Source: Mastigamoeba balamuthi (Eukaryota > Evosea > Mastigamoebida > Mastigamoebidae). Taken from it: DNA of 64,000 nt. How positions within the stretch are numbered: position 1 is the first letter of the stretch; every line of letters starts with the position of its first letter. A program made the translations under genes and the position numbers. Below, one piece after another: positions 33,027-43,659 of this stretch. The notes below the pieces were generated by a model. That model was not told the origin of the DNA, searched no databases, and worked only from the letters and a program-made list of their open reading frames with translations. Where the stretch lies: assembly GCA_902651635.1 (NCBI GenBank), contig CACRSC010000039.1, forward strand, positions 224,072-288,071, written 5' to 3'.

Positions 33027-35038
33027 CTACTCCGCAGGGGGACCGGGCGGCGAGGGCGGGCGGTCGCTGAGCGACGAGGTGGCGCGCTTGGCGGCGGCGC
33101 GGAGCTGGAGGCCGCTGACAACCCGCCAGAAGGCCGCTGCCTGGAACTCGAGGCCCACAGGCATCTGATGGCCACCGCTCTCGGCGACGGCTGCGAACAG
33201 CTGCAGCAGGTCCACGCTGCTGCGCAGGGCGAGGAGCTCCTGACCCCCGAGGCCCATCTGCGGGTTCGCGTGCAGGAACTCGCGGACGGCAGGGACGCGG
33301 ACGACACTGCGGGGGCTGCAGTAGCGCTGCGCCACCAAGTGCTCGACGTCGGCCTGCGACCACGTCGCGAAGTCGTCCGGGTCGATGCTCGAGATGGCCA
33401 GCGCGTTGGACTTGGCGTCCACGTCGGAGATGCCGCTGGCGCTGCTGGTGGCCGGGCCCCTGTGCCTCTTGAGGGGCGGCATTCCGAGCAGGGCGCTCAG
33501 CTTGTCGAACGTCCTCCTGGCCATCGTCAGCGTCTTCCTCGAGTTCTGGTGCTCCTGCTCGAGCTTGCCCACAAACTGGGAGAGCCGCAGAAACACCGTG
33601 TCGAGCACTGTGCTTCCGTGCTGGAGAGCTGTCGCTAAGGCGGCCTGCAGGGCCTCGTCGGAGAAGGCGGCCGGGTCCGGGGCCGGCGCTGCTGCCTCTG
33701 CGCCCCTCTGCTGCTCGGCGATGGTGCTGCCGGTCGCGCTTGCCGCCTCGTCCGCCCGAGGCCCGTTGTCCATGGGCTCGGCGGGCTTGGCCGTGGAGGG
33801 CGTGGCGGAGGGGAAGGGCTCGGGGGCCCTGAAGTCGAAGGCCTTGCACAAGGCGTCAAGTGGCGAGGGCGTCGCGAGAGACCGGGGCTGCGAGAGCATG
33901 GGCTCGGGGGCGTGGGCGGCGTGCGACCTGAGGTCGAGGGCGGCGCTGCTCTTGGAGGTGCTGAACGTCGAGGGCATTGGGAGGGGTCGGGGCTCCGGCG
34001 GCGTGCACTCGAGGACGTGGGTGGAGTGCGATCTGAGGCTGTCGGCGCTGCTCTTGCAGACGCTGAACGCCGAGGGCATTTGGAGCGGTCGGGGCTCCGA
34101 AGCTTGGGGAGCGACGTGTGCGCCTTGAGAACGAAGGAGGGCTTAGGCGTGGAGGGCTCGGAGCCGCGGTCGTGCGGGTTGGGCACGGGGGGCTGGGGCG
34201 TCGAGGGCGCGGGCGGCGGGGCGCGCTCGGGGTGAGGATCGGGCTGCCCGGGCTCGGCGGGCACGGAGGTCAGCGGCGCCGACGGCGCGGGGGACAGGTG
34301 CGCGGGGGCGTCGGGAGGCGCGGGCCCCGGGAGCTGGGCGGCGGCGCAGGCGTTCTCCCAGGGCATCCTTTTGCAGAGCAGAGGGCGTCAGAACTCCGCG
34401 GACACCACGGCGAGGCGGGCGAGCGGGGTCACCTCAGCCGCCGGATGGACTCCTTCGGGCTCTTCTGCGCGAGCCTCTGTATGGTCTCCTTGTCGGCGGT
34501 GCCCAGCAGGTCGCCGCTCGATGCCGCGTGGGGCTTGAGCCTCGAGCCCGCGATCGTGCGCACAGTCCAGTCGCCGTCACCCAGCTTCAGCGCGGCGTAG
34601 ACGATGGCCCTGGTTGTTCGAGTGCGGCCCAGATTAGTCAGGAGTAGTCCCCATCCCGGTGCGGAGCGCCCCCCCGCCGCCTCTGCCCCGCAGCCCCTCC
34701 GCGTGTCTGTGCGACGACAGCAAAACACAAGTACTGTCGCCCAATTTCCCGCGTTCCCAGTATTTACCCTCCACACAAGCGCAGGCGGGCAACAGCCGGT
34801 CACCCCGCCCCCCGGCACTCCCCCCCGCGTGTGGTCCACTGTGCATGCGCTCGGATTTTGTGTGCGCGTACCTCCTTTTGGACTCGCAGGGAACGATGTC
34901 CAGCACGCACACGACCAGGACGTGCGGAAGCTCGGGGTCGACGTAGAGCCCGCCGCGTTTCACTACGACGTCCTCCACACCGACGTCCCCCTTCTTCTTT
35001 TTCCCCCGGAACGCCCAGCTCTCCTTGGTGTTCTCCAT
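33027..35038 (-). CDS. Family A protein, second long copy
   Basis: Exons 35038-34872, 34609-34433 and 34367-33027. Exon 2 is exactly the same length (177 nt) and phase as in the copy at 28006. It starts MENTKESWAFRGKKKKGDV, then the shared YVDPELPHVLVVCVLDIVP, IVYAALKLGDGDWTVR and LLGTADKETIQRLAQ segments and MPWE. The linker repeats EPRPLPMPSTFSTSK-type units. The coiled coil (QFVGKLEQEHQNSRKTL) and SAM-like end (DDFATWSQADVEHLVAQRY, FLHANPQMGLGGQELLAL) are intact. The reading frame changes once inside the linker near 34110, so the gene is either slightly broken there or the sequence has an error. It is head-to-head with the copy at 35380. Confidence 0.6.
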
Positions 35039-35049
35039 GCGCAGCGGGA

Positions 35050-35150
35050 GGCTGGCGGCGAACGAAAAGCGAGAAAATGAAGTGCGAGTTCGTCAGATTC
35101 TGCCGCCTTACCCCGTGACGCAAACATTTGCTTGCGTCATAGGCGCACTC
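35050..35150. promoter_or_regulatory. Family A promoter motif, copy 4 (bidirectional)
   Basis: AACGAAAAGCGAGAAAATGA, then GTTCGTCAGATTCTGCCGCC (35088-35107), then an inverted repeat TGACGCAA (35116) / TTGCGTCA (35132), which resembles a bZIP/CRE-type site. It lies between divergent family A genes. Confidence 0.7.
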
Positions 35151-35379
35151 TGGTCCACAGTCACCTTCGGTCTGTCGCTCTCCTCAACCCGCGCTCGCAA
35201 GCAAGCAGATACAGAGCGCCGAGAGCTGCGCACCTCGACGACCTGCTGGGCACCTCCGACAAAGCGACCATCAAGAGGCTCACACCAGCGGAGCGACAAG
35301 GAGGCGGTCAGCGGGCTGAGGTGACGCCCCATTCGATTTCCTTCCCTCGCCCGCCTCTGCTGACGCTGCTGTCGCCAGG

Positions 35380-36237
35380 ATGCCCTGGGAGGTCCAGAGT
35401 GCCGCCGCCAAGCCCCTGGCGTCCGCGCCCTCCCACGACGTCTCCCTGCCCCCGTCCCTCGCGTCCTCCGCGCAGCAAACCTCTGTGCTCAAGTCACCTG
35501 CGCCCCAGCCCCCAGTGCCCCAGCCGTCCGAGCGCGTCCACCCTGAGCCCTCCGTTCCCCAGGCCTCCCAGCCCACGCCCGCCGTGCCCAAGGTCACCGA
35601 GCCCAAGCCCGCCCACCTCAAGCCGCGGGTCTCCAAGACCAAGCCCTCCAGGCCTGTGGTGGCCCGGGCCCTTAGGATGCCCTTCACGTTCAACGCATTC
35701 AAGTACTACGCCGCACACCGCAAGTTGCGCGAGCTCGAGCTCAAGCCACCGGAGGCCGGGCCCCTCCCGATGCCCTCTGGCTTCTCTTCCCCCTCCGAGA
35801 ACAAGGCCTACAACGACCTCGGGATCCCGGTGCCCGACCCCTCCGCCGCGCCCCACGAGGCCAAGCCCACAAAGCCCGCCGAGCACCCGGCGGCCACCGA
35901 GGCTGCCAGCGGGACCGACGCCGAGCCGCGACGCGCCAGGGGAGTGGAGGCAGCCGCGGCAGCCGCAGCCGTCAAGCCTTCGGAGCCTCGACCCCTCCAG
36001 ATGCCCTCGGGTTTCGGCGCCTTCAAGAGCAGCGCCGCCCTCGACCTCAGGTCGCACGCCGCCCACGCCCCCGAGTGCATGCCCTCGCAGCCCCGACCCC
36101 TCCAAATGCCCTCGGCGTTCAGCGCATTCAAGAGCACCGCCACCGGCCTCGACCTCCAGCTCCGCACAGCCGCCAAGCACCCCTCCTCGTCGCACAGCTA
36201 CCGCACGGCCTCGCCGCCCGATCCCCATGCGGAGTAG
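35380..36237 (+). CDS. Family A deletion derivative (linker only)
   Basis: An open 285-residue frame starts at the conserved MPWEVQSAAAKPL and consists of the Pro-rich linker (PLPMPSGFSSPSENK, PRPLQMPSAFSAFKS). It then jumps directly to the last residues of the family (LQLRTAAKHPSSSHS). The coiled coil and SAM-like domain are absent. Upstream (35216-35320), exons 1 and 2 are fused and mostly deleted, leaving only LDDLLGTSDKATIKRL. It keeps the promoter. Whether it is translated is unknown; it could encode a disordered fragment protein or be a decaying copy. Confidence 0.5.
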   Translation: MPWEVQSAAAKPLASAPSHDVSLPPSLASSAQQTSVLKSPAPQPPVPQPSERVHPEPSVPQASQPTPAVPKVTEPKPAHLKPRVSKTKPSRPVVARALRMPFTFNAFKYYAAHRKLRELELKPPEAGPLPMPSGFSSPSENKAYNDLGIPVPDPSAAPHEAKPTKPAEHPAATEAASGTDAEPRRARGVEAAAAAAAVKPSEPRPLQMPSGFGAFKSSAALDLRSHAAHAPECMPSQPRPLQMPSAFSAFKSTATGLDLQLRTAAKHPSSSHSYRTASPPDPHAE

Positions 36238-37216
36238 GAACGGTCGCCAGCTGATTTGTTTTCTTCCGACACTCACACTCGGGCTTTCCCAAGTCGAGAA
36301 ATCGTTTGTTACGGCAATTGGTTTTGTTTACTTATGGTATACTACGTTGGCCATCCTGGTTCACTTCGATGCTCAGAAAGAGGCGCTTGTGTAGCTGACG
36401 TTGCACTGTCAGTGAAGAGGCGGTGGTGGCTTCACCTGAGTGAATTGAGTGTTCTGTGTGTCCGGGAGCTTCCATTTTTATCACCAAGCTGAGGGGCTTT
36501 TCCCCCAAATCGGCCAGGGACAGAAGGAGAGGGAGGACTTGTGGAAGCCGGGCGACGAAGCGGCACGCTTGGTAGTGGAGCTGTAAGGTGTAGGCAACGT
36601 GCCCTAAGGCTGGCCTGAACTTGGAGTCCTGGGGGGATCTGGCGATCGTTTCTCTGGGCCACGGCGGCGTAGAGTGGCAGCGTATGGACACTGCTGCGGA
36701 GGGCGAGGAGGGCCTGACCCCTGAGGCCCATCTGCGGATTCTCGTGGAGAAAGTCGCAGGCGGTGGTGGTGCAGATGGCGCCGACGGGTCCACAGCAGCG
36801 CTGGTCTACCAACTGCGCGATGTCCCCCCGGACTGGGACCACCCCAGCGTCATCTGCATGCCACCTGTCCGCGATTTCCTCCGCGACCAATCTGGGGTCT
36901 CTGGGAGAGCCCTTCGAGCACTGCCGCTCTCCGTTCTCTCCAGGCTCCGACGTTCCAAAGCACAGCCGTGCCCAGCGAGTGCTCGACGTCCTCGCGCCCC
37001 TCATCGCCAAGACTTGCTACGGAAGGACTCAGTGGGAAGTGGGCTGCGAGGTCGCCCGATAGATCTCGGGCGAGTAGCAGGCGCAGCTTCGCTTTATCGT
37101 CGAGGAGGTATTCGAGCTGAATGGCGGGCTGGCCCCGCCTGCCGAACCTCTGCGATGCATTGCGGTTTGTCGTGTGGCACTGACTCAATGCTTAAGGAGT
37201 ACGATCACCTCGTCCG
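36173..37216 (+). repeat. Direct repeat, left copy, ending at an N
   Basis: About 1,044 bp repeated at 37218-38155. The left copy ends exactly at the N at 37217 (CGTCCG|N) and the right copy begins right after it. The second copy lacks about 106 bp around 36430-36535 and has scattered substitutions. Confidence 0.8.
36540..36935 (-). pseudogene. Family A SAM-like fragment
   Basis: The minus strand reads CDFLHENPQMGLRGQALLAL, the core of the SAM-like domain, followed by PLYAAVAQRNDRQIPPGLQ. The upstream part is out of frame or missing. It lies within the direct repeat. Confidence 0.7.
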
Positions 37217-37217
37217 N

Positions 37218-38155
37218 CCAAGCACCCCTCCTCGTCGCACAGCTACCGCACGGCCTCGCCGCCCGATCCCCCTGCGGAGTAGGAACGGTCGCCAGCTGAT
37301 TTGTTTTCTTCCGACACTCGCACTCGGGCTTTCCCGAGTCGAGAAATCGTTTGATACGGCAATTGGTTTTGTTGACTTTTCGTGTACTACGTTGGCCATC
37401 CTGGTTCACTTCGATGCTCAAAAAGAGGCGCTTGTGTAGCTGACGTTGCACTGTCAGTGAAGAAGGAGAGGGAGGACTTGTGGAAGCCGGGCGACGAAGC
37501 GGCACGCTTGGTAGTGGAGCTGTCAAGTGTAGGCAACGTGCCATAAGGCTGGCCTGGACTTGGAGGCCTGGGGGGATCTGGCGATCGTTTCTCTGGGCCA
37601 CGGCGGCGTAGAGTTGCAGCGTGTGGACACTGTTGCGGAGGGCGAGGAGGGCCTGACCCCTGAGGCCCATCTGCGGATTCTCGTGGAGAATGTCGCAGGC
37701 GGTGGTGGTGCAGATGGCGCCGACAGGTCCACAGCAGCGCTGGTCTACCAACTGCGCGATGTCCCCCCGGACTGGGACCACCCCAGCGTCATCTGCATGC
37801 CACCTGTCCGCGATTTCCTCCGCGACCAATCTGGGGTCTCTGGGAGAGCCCTTCGAGCACTGCCGCTCTCCGTTCTCTCCAGGCTCCGACGTTTCAAAGC
37901 ACAGCCGTGCCCAGCGAGTGCTCGACGTCCTCGCGCCCCTCATCGCCAAGATTTGCTACGGAAGGACTCAGTGGGAAGTGGGCTGCGAGGTCGCCCGATA
38001 GATCACAGGCGAGTAGCAGGCGCAGCTTCGCTTTATCGTCGAGGAGGTATTCGAGCTGAATGGCGGGCTGGCCCCGCCTGCCGAACCTCTGCGATGCATT
38101 GCGGTTTGTCGTGTGGCACTGACTCAATGGTTAAGGAGTACGATCACCTCGTCCG
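37218..38155 (+). repeat. Direct repeat, right copy
   Basis: Near-identical to 36173-37216 apart from a 106-bp deletion and single-base changes. It contains another SAM-like fragment (minus strand, about 37480-37875: CDILHENPQMGLRGQALLAL) and the tail of the linker derivative. Confidence 0.75.
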
Positions 38156-38329
38156 ATCTGATTAATGCCATTCTGCTGAGATTCCCCCGGGAAATCACCC
38201 GTGTGGCGAATTCACCGGTTATTGTGATACTGATGAATTCGCGATATATTAATAGAATCCTGGAGGGCACTGACACTGCGAAGTTGAGCCCTGCCATCAT
38301 CGCGGACGGCCTCTTTCGCACATGGAGTA

Positions 38330-38880
38330 GTAGCAGTTGGCGGGGCCCTGAGGTGCCTGGGCCTGCAGATTCCATGATGCATGTAAACACAGTGGAGATG
38401 TGGGGACATGACGTTGGGCAGTGTCATCTTTTCTCACTAACTCCTGTACGAGAGGACACTCATGGTCAGTGAAGGAAACCGCAAGTGCAACGCAGACCCA
38501 GGTTCTGCTGACCCGCATGTAGCCTACGCGGGCCATTTCTCTCGGTGAGCAGGGCCGACGACCGCACTCGCGCGTACGCTTCCGACACCCCCGCTCGTGC
38601 GCTTCAATTCGTGCGTGGTGTATGTCGTGCATGCGCATCTCCTGTTGGACCCGCATGGAACGATGTCCAGCACGCACACAACGGAGGCCTGTGGCTGCTC
38701 GGGATAAGGCGCGGCAGGGAATACCCATGCTCGTCGTCGGCTGATGCCCTGCAAGCACTGTGTGCTCTTCACCTGTCACACGGTCTTGGGACCACGCCCC
38801 GTCGCCACTGCACGTAGTTTACGACGACGTCTCCCACATCGCTGGCCTCCTTCGGCCTGCGGTCGCCCAGCTCTCCTTGG
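38330..38880 (-). pseudogene. Mixed scraps of Clu-like N-terminus and family A exon 1
   Basis: TAGTAGCAGTTGGCGGGGCC matches the Clu-like N-terminal exon (25880 region). About 38640-38880 matches family A exon 1 in antisense (VVCVLDIVPCGSNRR; GCCCAGCTCTCCTTGG). Both pieces are too short and frame-broken to function. Confidence 0.55.
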
Positions 38881-39248
38881 GCTAAAAGCCACGCAGATTT
38901 CGATGACTGCGATCGTGCGCTGCGGTGTCAGTCGTCGCTCTCAGCAACAACAGCTTTCGGAGGTCTCCGCAACCTTCGCGAGGCGAGAGTGACCTGTACT
39001 TTGAGGCCCATTCATCGGGCTGTGGCGCTGGAAGTAGTCTCTTCCATGGCGATCGCTCTCAACCACGCCAGTGGAGCCGGAGACCTGAGTCAGCAGATCT
39101 GTGACTTCCGCGTGCGAGTTGCCGTGACCACTTTGTCCCTGGTGGATAGTGCGGTTGCTCGCCGGCAGTATGACGGGTCTCCAGGACATGTAGACTCAGG
39201 GGTTTGAGGGACTTCGGACTCGGGGTACCGGCGGTCGTCGGCACTGAG

Positions 39249-40378
39249 GGATATCCTCTACAAAAAGATATGTGGTTATTCAATCAATCTTGAATGATCT
39301 CTCTATTTTTAGTAGGGTTATTCAATGAACACAAGCCCAAAGGCCGACGCAATCTCAAAGAAGGCGCTCCTGCACCATCTGGGGCGTGCAATCCCGCAAT
39401 CGACCCTAACAGCAATGCTAGCCTGGGTGGTCAAGAAGCACGTGGGCGTGTGGCAGCTGCGCAAGGTGAAAGACCAAGCAATGTGCACTGCTGTCCTTGC
39501 CCTGTACAAGGACATCACGGGGATTGGTTACTGTCAGTTGTCCTCTCGTGTTCATCACTGGTTTCCTGCAGCTCCAGGCTCCTTCATGAAAAACCAGCAT
39601 CGGATTCGTCGGTGCCTGCGGGAATGGGCAGATATGCAGATTCAAGTTGGAACCAGTACTTCCCGACGAGAGGCAGCAGTCTATTTTAATATTCCAAAGG
39701 GACTTCCTCGAATTACACTTCTTATTGATTCAGTTGATTGTACTCATACTGGTAAGAAGGTTTGTAGACTATTCACAGACAAAATCTATTCTAATTTTAT
39801 CTATATAACAAAAATCAGAAAGGAAAGAAGGGACCACAGTGGAGCTATAAGGAGAATGCCCCAGGATTGCGTTTTCTTTCTTTATGTGATGGGGCAACCA
39901 ATGTAAGGTATCTGTCAGATGGCTACAGCCCTAAGGTCTATGATGGAGATGCTCTTGTACTTCTCAAACCATTCTTTCAGAAGTCCTTCCCAAAAGATGT
40001 TATCTGTGGAGACTGTGCATTCAGAAAGGGGCAGAGCTGGAAGGAACCAAAGGTCATTACTCCATATCCAGAACCTCCCAAGCCCAAGGGAAAGTCCCTT
40101 AAGGGATTGACAGTTTTGACCAATGAGCAGAAGAAGTTCAACAAGAACCTCAGAAACATCAGAGCCAGGGTCGAGCTTCCATTTGCACAAATTAAGCATA
40201 CCTGGGCTTCCCTTCACGGTCCTTTTGCAGAGTCTGATGACCAGCTTGAGCATGTAATTCACATTGCCATTGGAGCTCACAATTTTTCTCTGAAAAACTA
40301 GTGAATAACCTCACAATAAATACACTGAGTCATTCAAGATTGTGTGAATAACCTCATATTTTTCTATAGAGGATATCC
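39249..40378 (+). mobile_element. AT-rich DDE-type DNA transposon
   Basis: An AT-rich island with terminal inverted repeats of about 49 bp (39249-39297 and 40330-40378), sharing GGATATCCTCTA, GGTTATTCA and CAATCTTGAATGA. The outermost GGATATCC is palindromic, so it may be an 8-bp target duplication rather than part of the repeat. One transposase gene fills the inside. Base composition contrasts sharply with the GC-rich host genes, suggesting recent arrival. Family: DDE_Tnp_4/IS5-like superfamily, related to Harbinger-type elements. Confidence 0.85.
39325..40301 (+). pseudogene. DDE transposase of the element
   Basis: Two overlapping frames together resemble a DDE_Tnp_4-type transposase of about 320 residues. 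The first half has a helical N-terminal region and LPRITLLIDSVDCTHT, with the first catalytic Asp. The second half has VRYLSDGYSPKVYDGDALV with the second Asp, and RARVELPFAQIKHTWASL with the catalytic Glu. A single frame change near 39815 separates them, as the upstream continuation NQKGKKGPQWSYKE of the second frame shows. The copy is therefore probably inactive unless this is a sequencing error. Confidence 0.8.
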
Positions 40379-40615
40379 TTCATTGCATGGAGGGGTTGAA
40401 CACTGTGGGCCTGAGGCAGATCGTGGGCTGGCGCATCGCCGCCTCAACAAGCGCCATCGGCATCTCAGCGTCCTCGGCCATCGCGTGCGACAGTCGGACG
40501 CACGTGCTGGCAGACCCTCTCAGGGCGTCGATAAGCAATTGAGTAGATGAGAAGATACTCGCTCTCTCTCTCTCTCTCTTCAAGACTATTTTTGAACACG
40601 TGCAGCCACAAGACA

Positions 40616-43600
40616 ATGGCGGAGGTCGAAGTGTGCATCGTCGAAGCGTGGTGCCGGGGGCGCACGTCCTCGCTGTTGTTGCTGTCCTCGTCTCTCAGCG
40701 GCTGGTCCGACGGTAAATACATGATCAGGATCACCGCCGTTGCCTCGGTCGACGAGCTGTGTGAGCTCTCCGAGGCGCCGCAGGTCGTCGTACTCGCGGA
40801 TACATCCCTAATCGCCCTCGCCATCCCTGAAGAGGACGCCACGAAGCTCGGGACGTATGTTACTGCCCATGGGTGCTGCCTCTATGCTCTCGATGCCGGT
40901 ACGCAGCAACGACCATCTGAGTGGAGGGCACTGAAAGACCCCTCGCCTGATTCTGACGAGCTGACCCACCCCGTGCAGTGTTCAACAAGGAACTGATGCC
41001 CCTGTTCGGTCTCAGGCAGCTGCCGGAGTACCTGGATGCAACCCAGTGCAGTGGCGTGTACGAGGCACTCACGGCGGAAGGAAGGGCCATTCTGGGAGAC
41101 AGGGAGGCTTTCACGACCTCGGGGTTCAACTGGGCGGAGACGTACATGGGGCGCAGGTGGGTCGAGAACGGCGCAGTTCCGGGCGATCTGATGACCGATG
41201 GGAATGTCGTGACCCTGGCGGCAGCTCAGGATGGCAAGGCAGCACTGCTGTTCTACAAAGGGGCACAGCACAGGGCCATGTGGTGGACATCATTCCCCGA
41301 GAGCAAGGACGAAATGACCAACTCAGCGTTGATCGGCAGGTCTGTCATCTATCTCGCCACGACTACAGACCAGAAGCCGCCGGCAGCTGAAGCCAGAGTC
41401 CCCAGACCGATTGCAAGCAAGGGGCAGGTGCAGCAGAACAGGGTGGTCCGTGTGGCGGTAATAGGGTCGTGGGAATGGATGTGGAAAAGGCTGAATGTGG
41501 AAGGCTACGAAGACAGCAACGGCCTGGAAATCTCCTTGAAGTACTACAAGAGCGTCAGGGACGTCAACGTGGACGCCATCATCGACGTGTTCGCTCTTAC
41601 GAATTGCAGTGGGTCCGAGGACGGAAGAATCCTCCAGGAGCTGGCAGCCAAGAACGGGGCAGGCATCCTCGGGACCTTCTGTACGTTCTGGCAGCTCACA
41701 CGTGACAACCGTCATTTGCTACCCCTGTTTGGACTGGACCCCGCCATGGCGCTGGACTCTGTTCTGTCGTCGACCGAGTACGTTGCATGCAGCCCTGAGG
41801 CCCGCAACATCTTCGGCGGCGACGAGTGTGTGTCTCAGCATCATCTCTCGCAATGCCCTTCTTCTACGGACGGCAGTACTCGGCATTGCTGGGCCAGAGA
41901 CGGTAAGGTGTGTTGGGCCCTTACTGCCCCCGAGGGAGCAGAGGTAGTCAGAATTCTAGCACAAAGTGCGGACTCGTCGTGTGCTCTGCTGTACTACAAG
42001 GGGAAGAGTCACAGGAGTCTCTTCTTTTCCACGTTGCCCGAGTGCAATGAGACCAAGAACAGCAGGGACGTCCTGGCACGCGCCATCCTCTTCGTGGCTG
42101 ACAAGCAGCAGACAACTGTGCCCGCACCCGCTGATAGCTTAAGCCAGTCGATTTTTCGTGTGACGCACGTTTGCGGTCTGCAAGCAAACGAGTGGAAGGC
42201 GCTGGATATCAGCAGGACATCCGATTGCCTCGGAAAGAAGACCGGAGCTGCAATAGGCAGTCAGAGCACCAGTAAGTGGCATATTGCTGTCAGGAACACA
42301 GCAAGCATCGCCGAGCTCGTCAAGGAGGAGCCAGCACCCCACGTCGTGGTCCTCCTCAACCCGGCTGGAGAGTACTGCGCAATCAGCAAAGAGGACGGCA
42401 TCGCACTCAAGGCCTTCCTCGAGAGGACGGGAGCTGCGCTCTATACCTCCTATTGCACATTCGCAAGCCACCATACAGACAACAGGCACCTGCTCCCCAT
42501 CGTCGGCCTCGACAGTTCCCTGCAGCTCTGCTGTAGGCTGTGCAACGTCGAGTACGCCAGCCAGTCGCCAGAGGCCACAGCGATATTCGGGGGCGACAAG
42601 TTCCCTAGCTGGGGATACAACTATGCTCAGGTTCCTGCGGAGGGCAAGAGATGGCGTGACAGCATGAACGGGCCAATCAAGGGGGCACTGCCAGCAGAGC
42701 CAGGGGGGTCGGCAGTTCGCATTCTGGCGTCGTCGGCTGATCATATGGCAGCCCTGATGCTGTACGAGGGCCCCAAGTACAGGGCCCTGTGGTGGACGAG
42801 CTTCCCTGAGTGGGGTGACTCACACCGCGAAAAGGAGGTGCTCGTTCGTGCACTGAGATTCCTGGCAGAGAGGAAGCAGCACGTTCACGTTCATACAGAA
42901 GAGGAGGTAGTGGCGATGAACGGAGCTGGTGAGCTCGCAGAACGGGACCACAGAAAGGGTGTGAATCAGTCCGAGAGGATTCACCTCCTCAATGAAAGGG
43001 TGGTTGTGGAGAACGTGAAGAGCTCTGCTTCGTTAGTGGAGCACACCAGCAACGGACACCAGGAGGGCATGGAGGGCTCGCAACTGCAAGAGCATCGCGC
43101 TGCTGAGTCCTCGGTTGTCGCCATGCGGAGCTGTTTGGCCCAGAACATGCTCGATCTGCTCAGAAGCGGACGTGCCTCCGACATAGAAATCGGGGTGGGT
43201 GCCGCTGACAGGCGTTTCAAGGTGCATAGCGCTATCCTGTCTGCACAGTGTCCAGCGCTCTATTCGGTTGCGTCCGGAACCATGAAGAGCCACCATTCAA
43301 AGGGAGTGAGCATGGACGTCGATGAGGATGCCTTTGGAGTGTTCCTCGAGTTTCTTTACACTGGGACCAGCGCCAGGGACACGCCTGATGCGCCGGTGGA
43401 CCTGTTCTTGCACATCGCAAAGACGGCATATGAATGGAAAGTTGGTACACTGGTGCAGCTGTGCGAGTCCCGGCTCAGGGTTAGAATCAGTGAGGAGAAC
43501 GTGCAGAAGGTGATCAAGCTGGCAGCCGAGTGCGAGATGAATGGCCTTGTGGAGAGCTGTGTGTGCTGGCTGGCATACAACAGGCACGTATTAAAGAAGC

Positions 43601-43659
43601 CCGGATTTGCTGAGGCACTGGGAATCAAGTGCTGTGCCACAGTGCTCAGCAGACTCTAA
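40616..43659 (+). CDS. Three amidotransferase-like repeats with C-terminal BTB domain
   Basis: Two exons (40616-40898 and 40979-43659) with consistent phase encode 987 residues. Three tandem repeats of about 245 residues (roughly 1-245, 250-485, 485-740) share a pattern: an early VVVLxNPA strand, CTFxxxxxDNRHLLPLFGL, AALLYYKGxxHRALWWTSFPE and VLARAxxFLA. The fold looks like a class I glutamine-amidotransferase or ThuA-like Rossmann domain. I see no clear catalytic Cys-His pair, so it may be a binding module. Residues about 815-930 are a BTB/POZ domain (DIEIGVGAADRRFKVHSAIL), then BACK-like helices. BTB proteins commonly dimerise and recruit cullin-3 ubiquitin ligases, so substrate-adaptor function is inferred. 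Confidence 0.72.
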
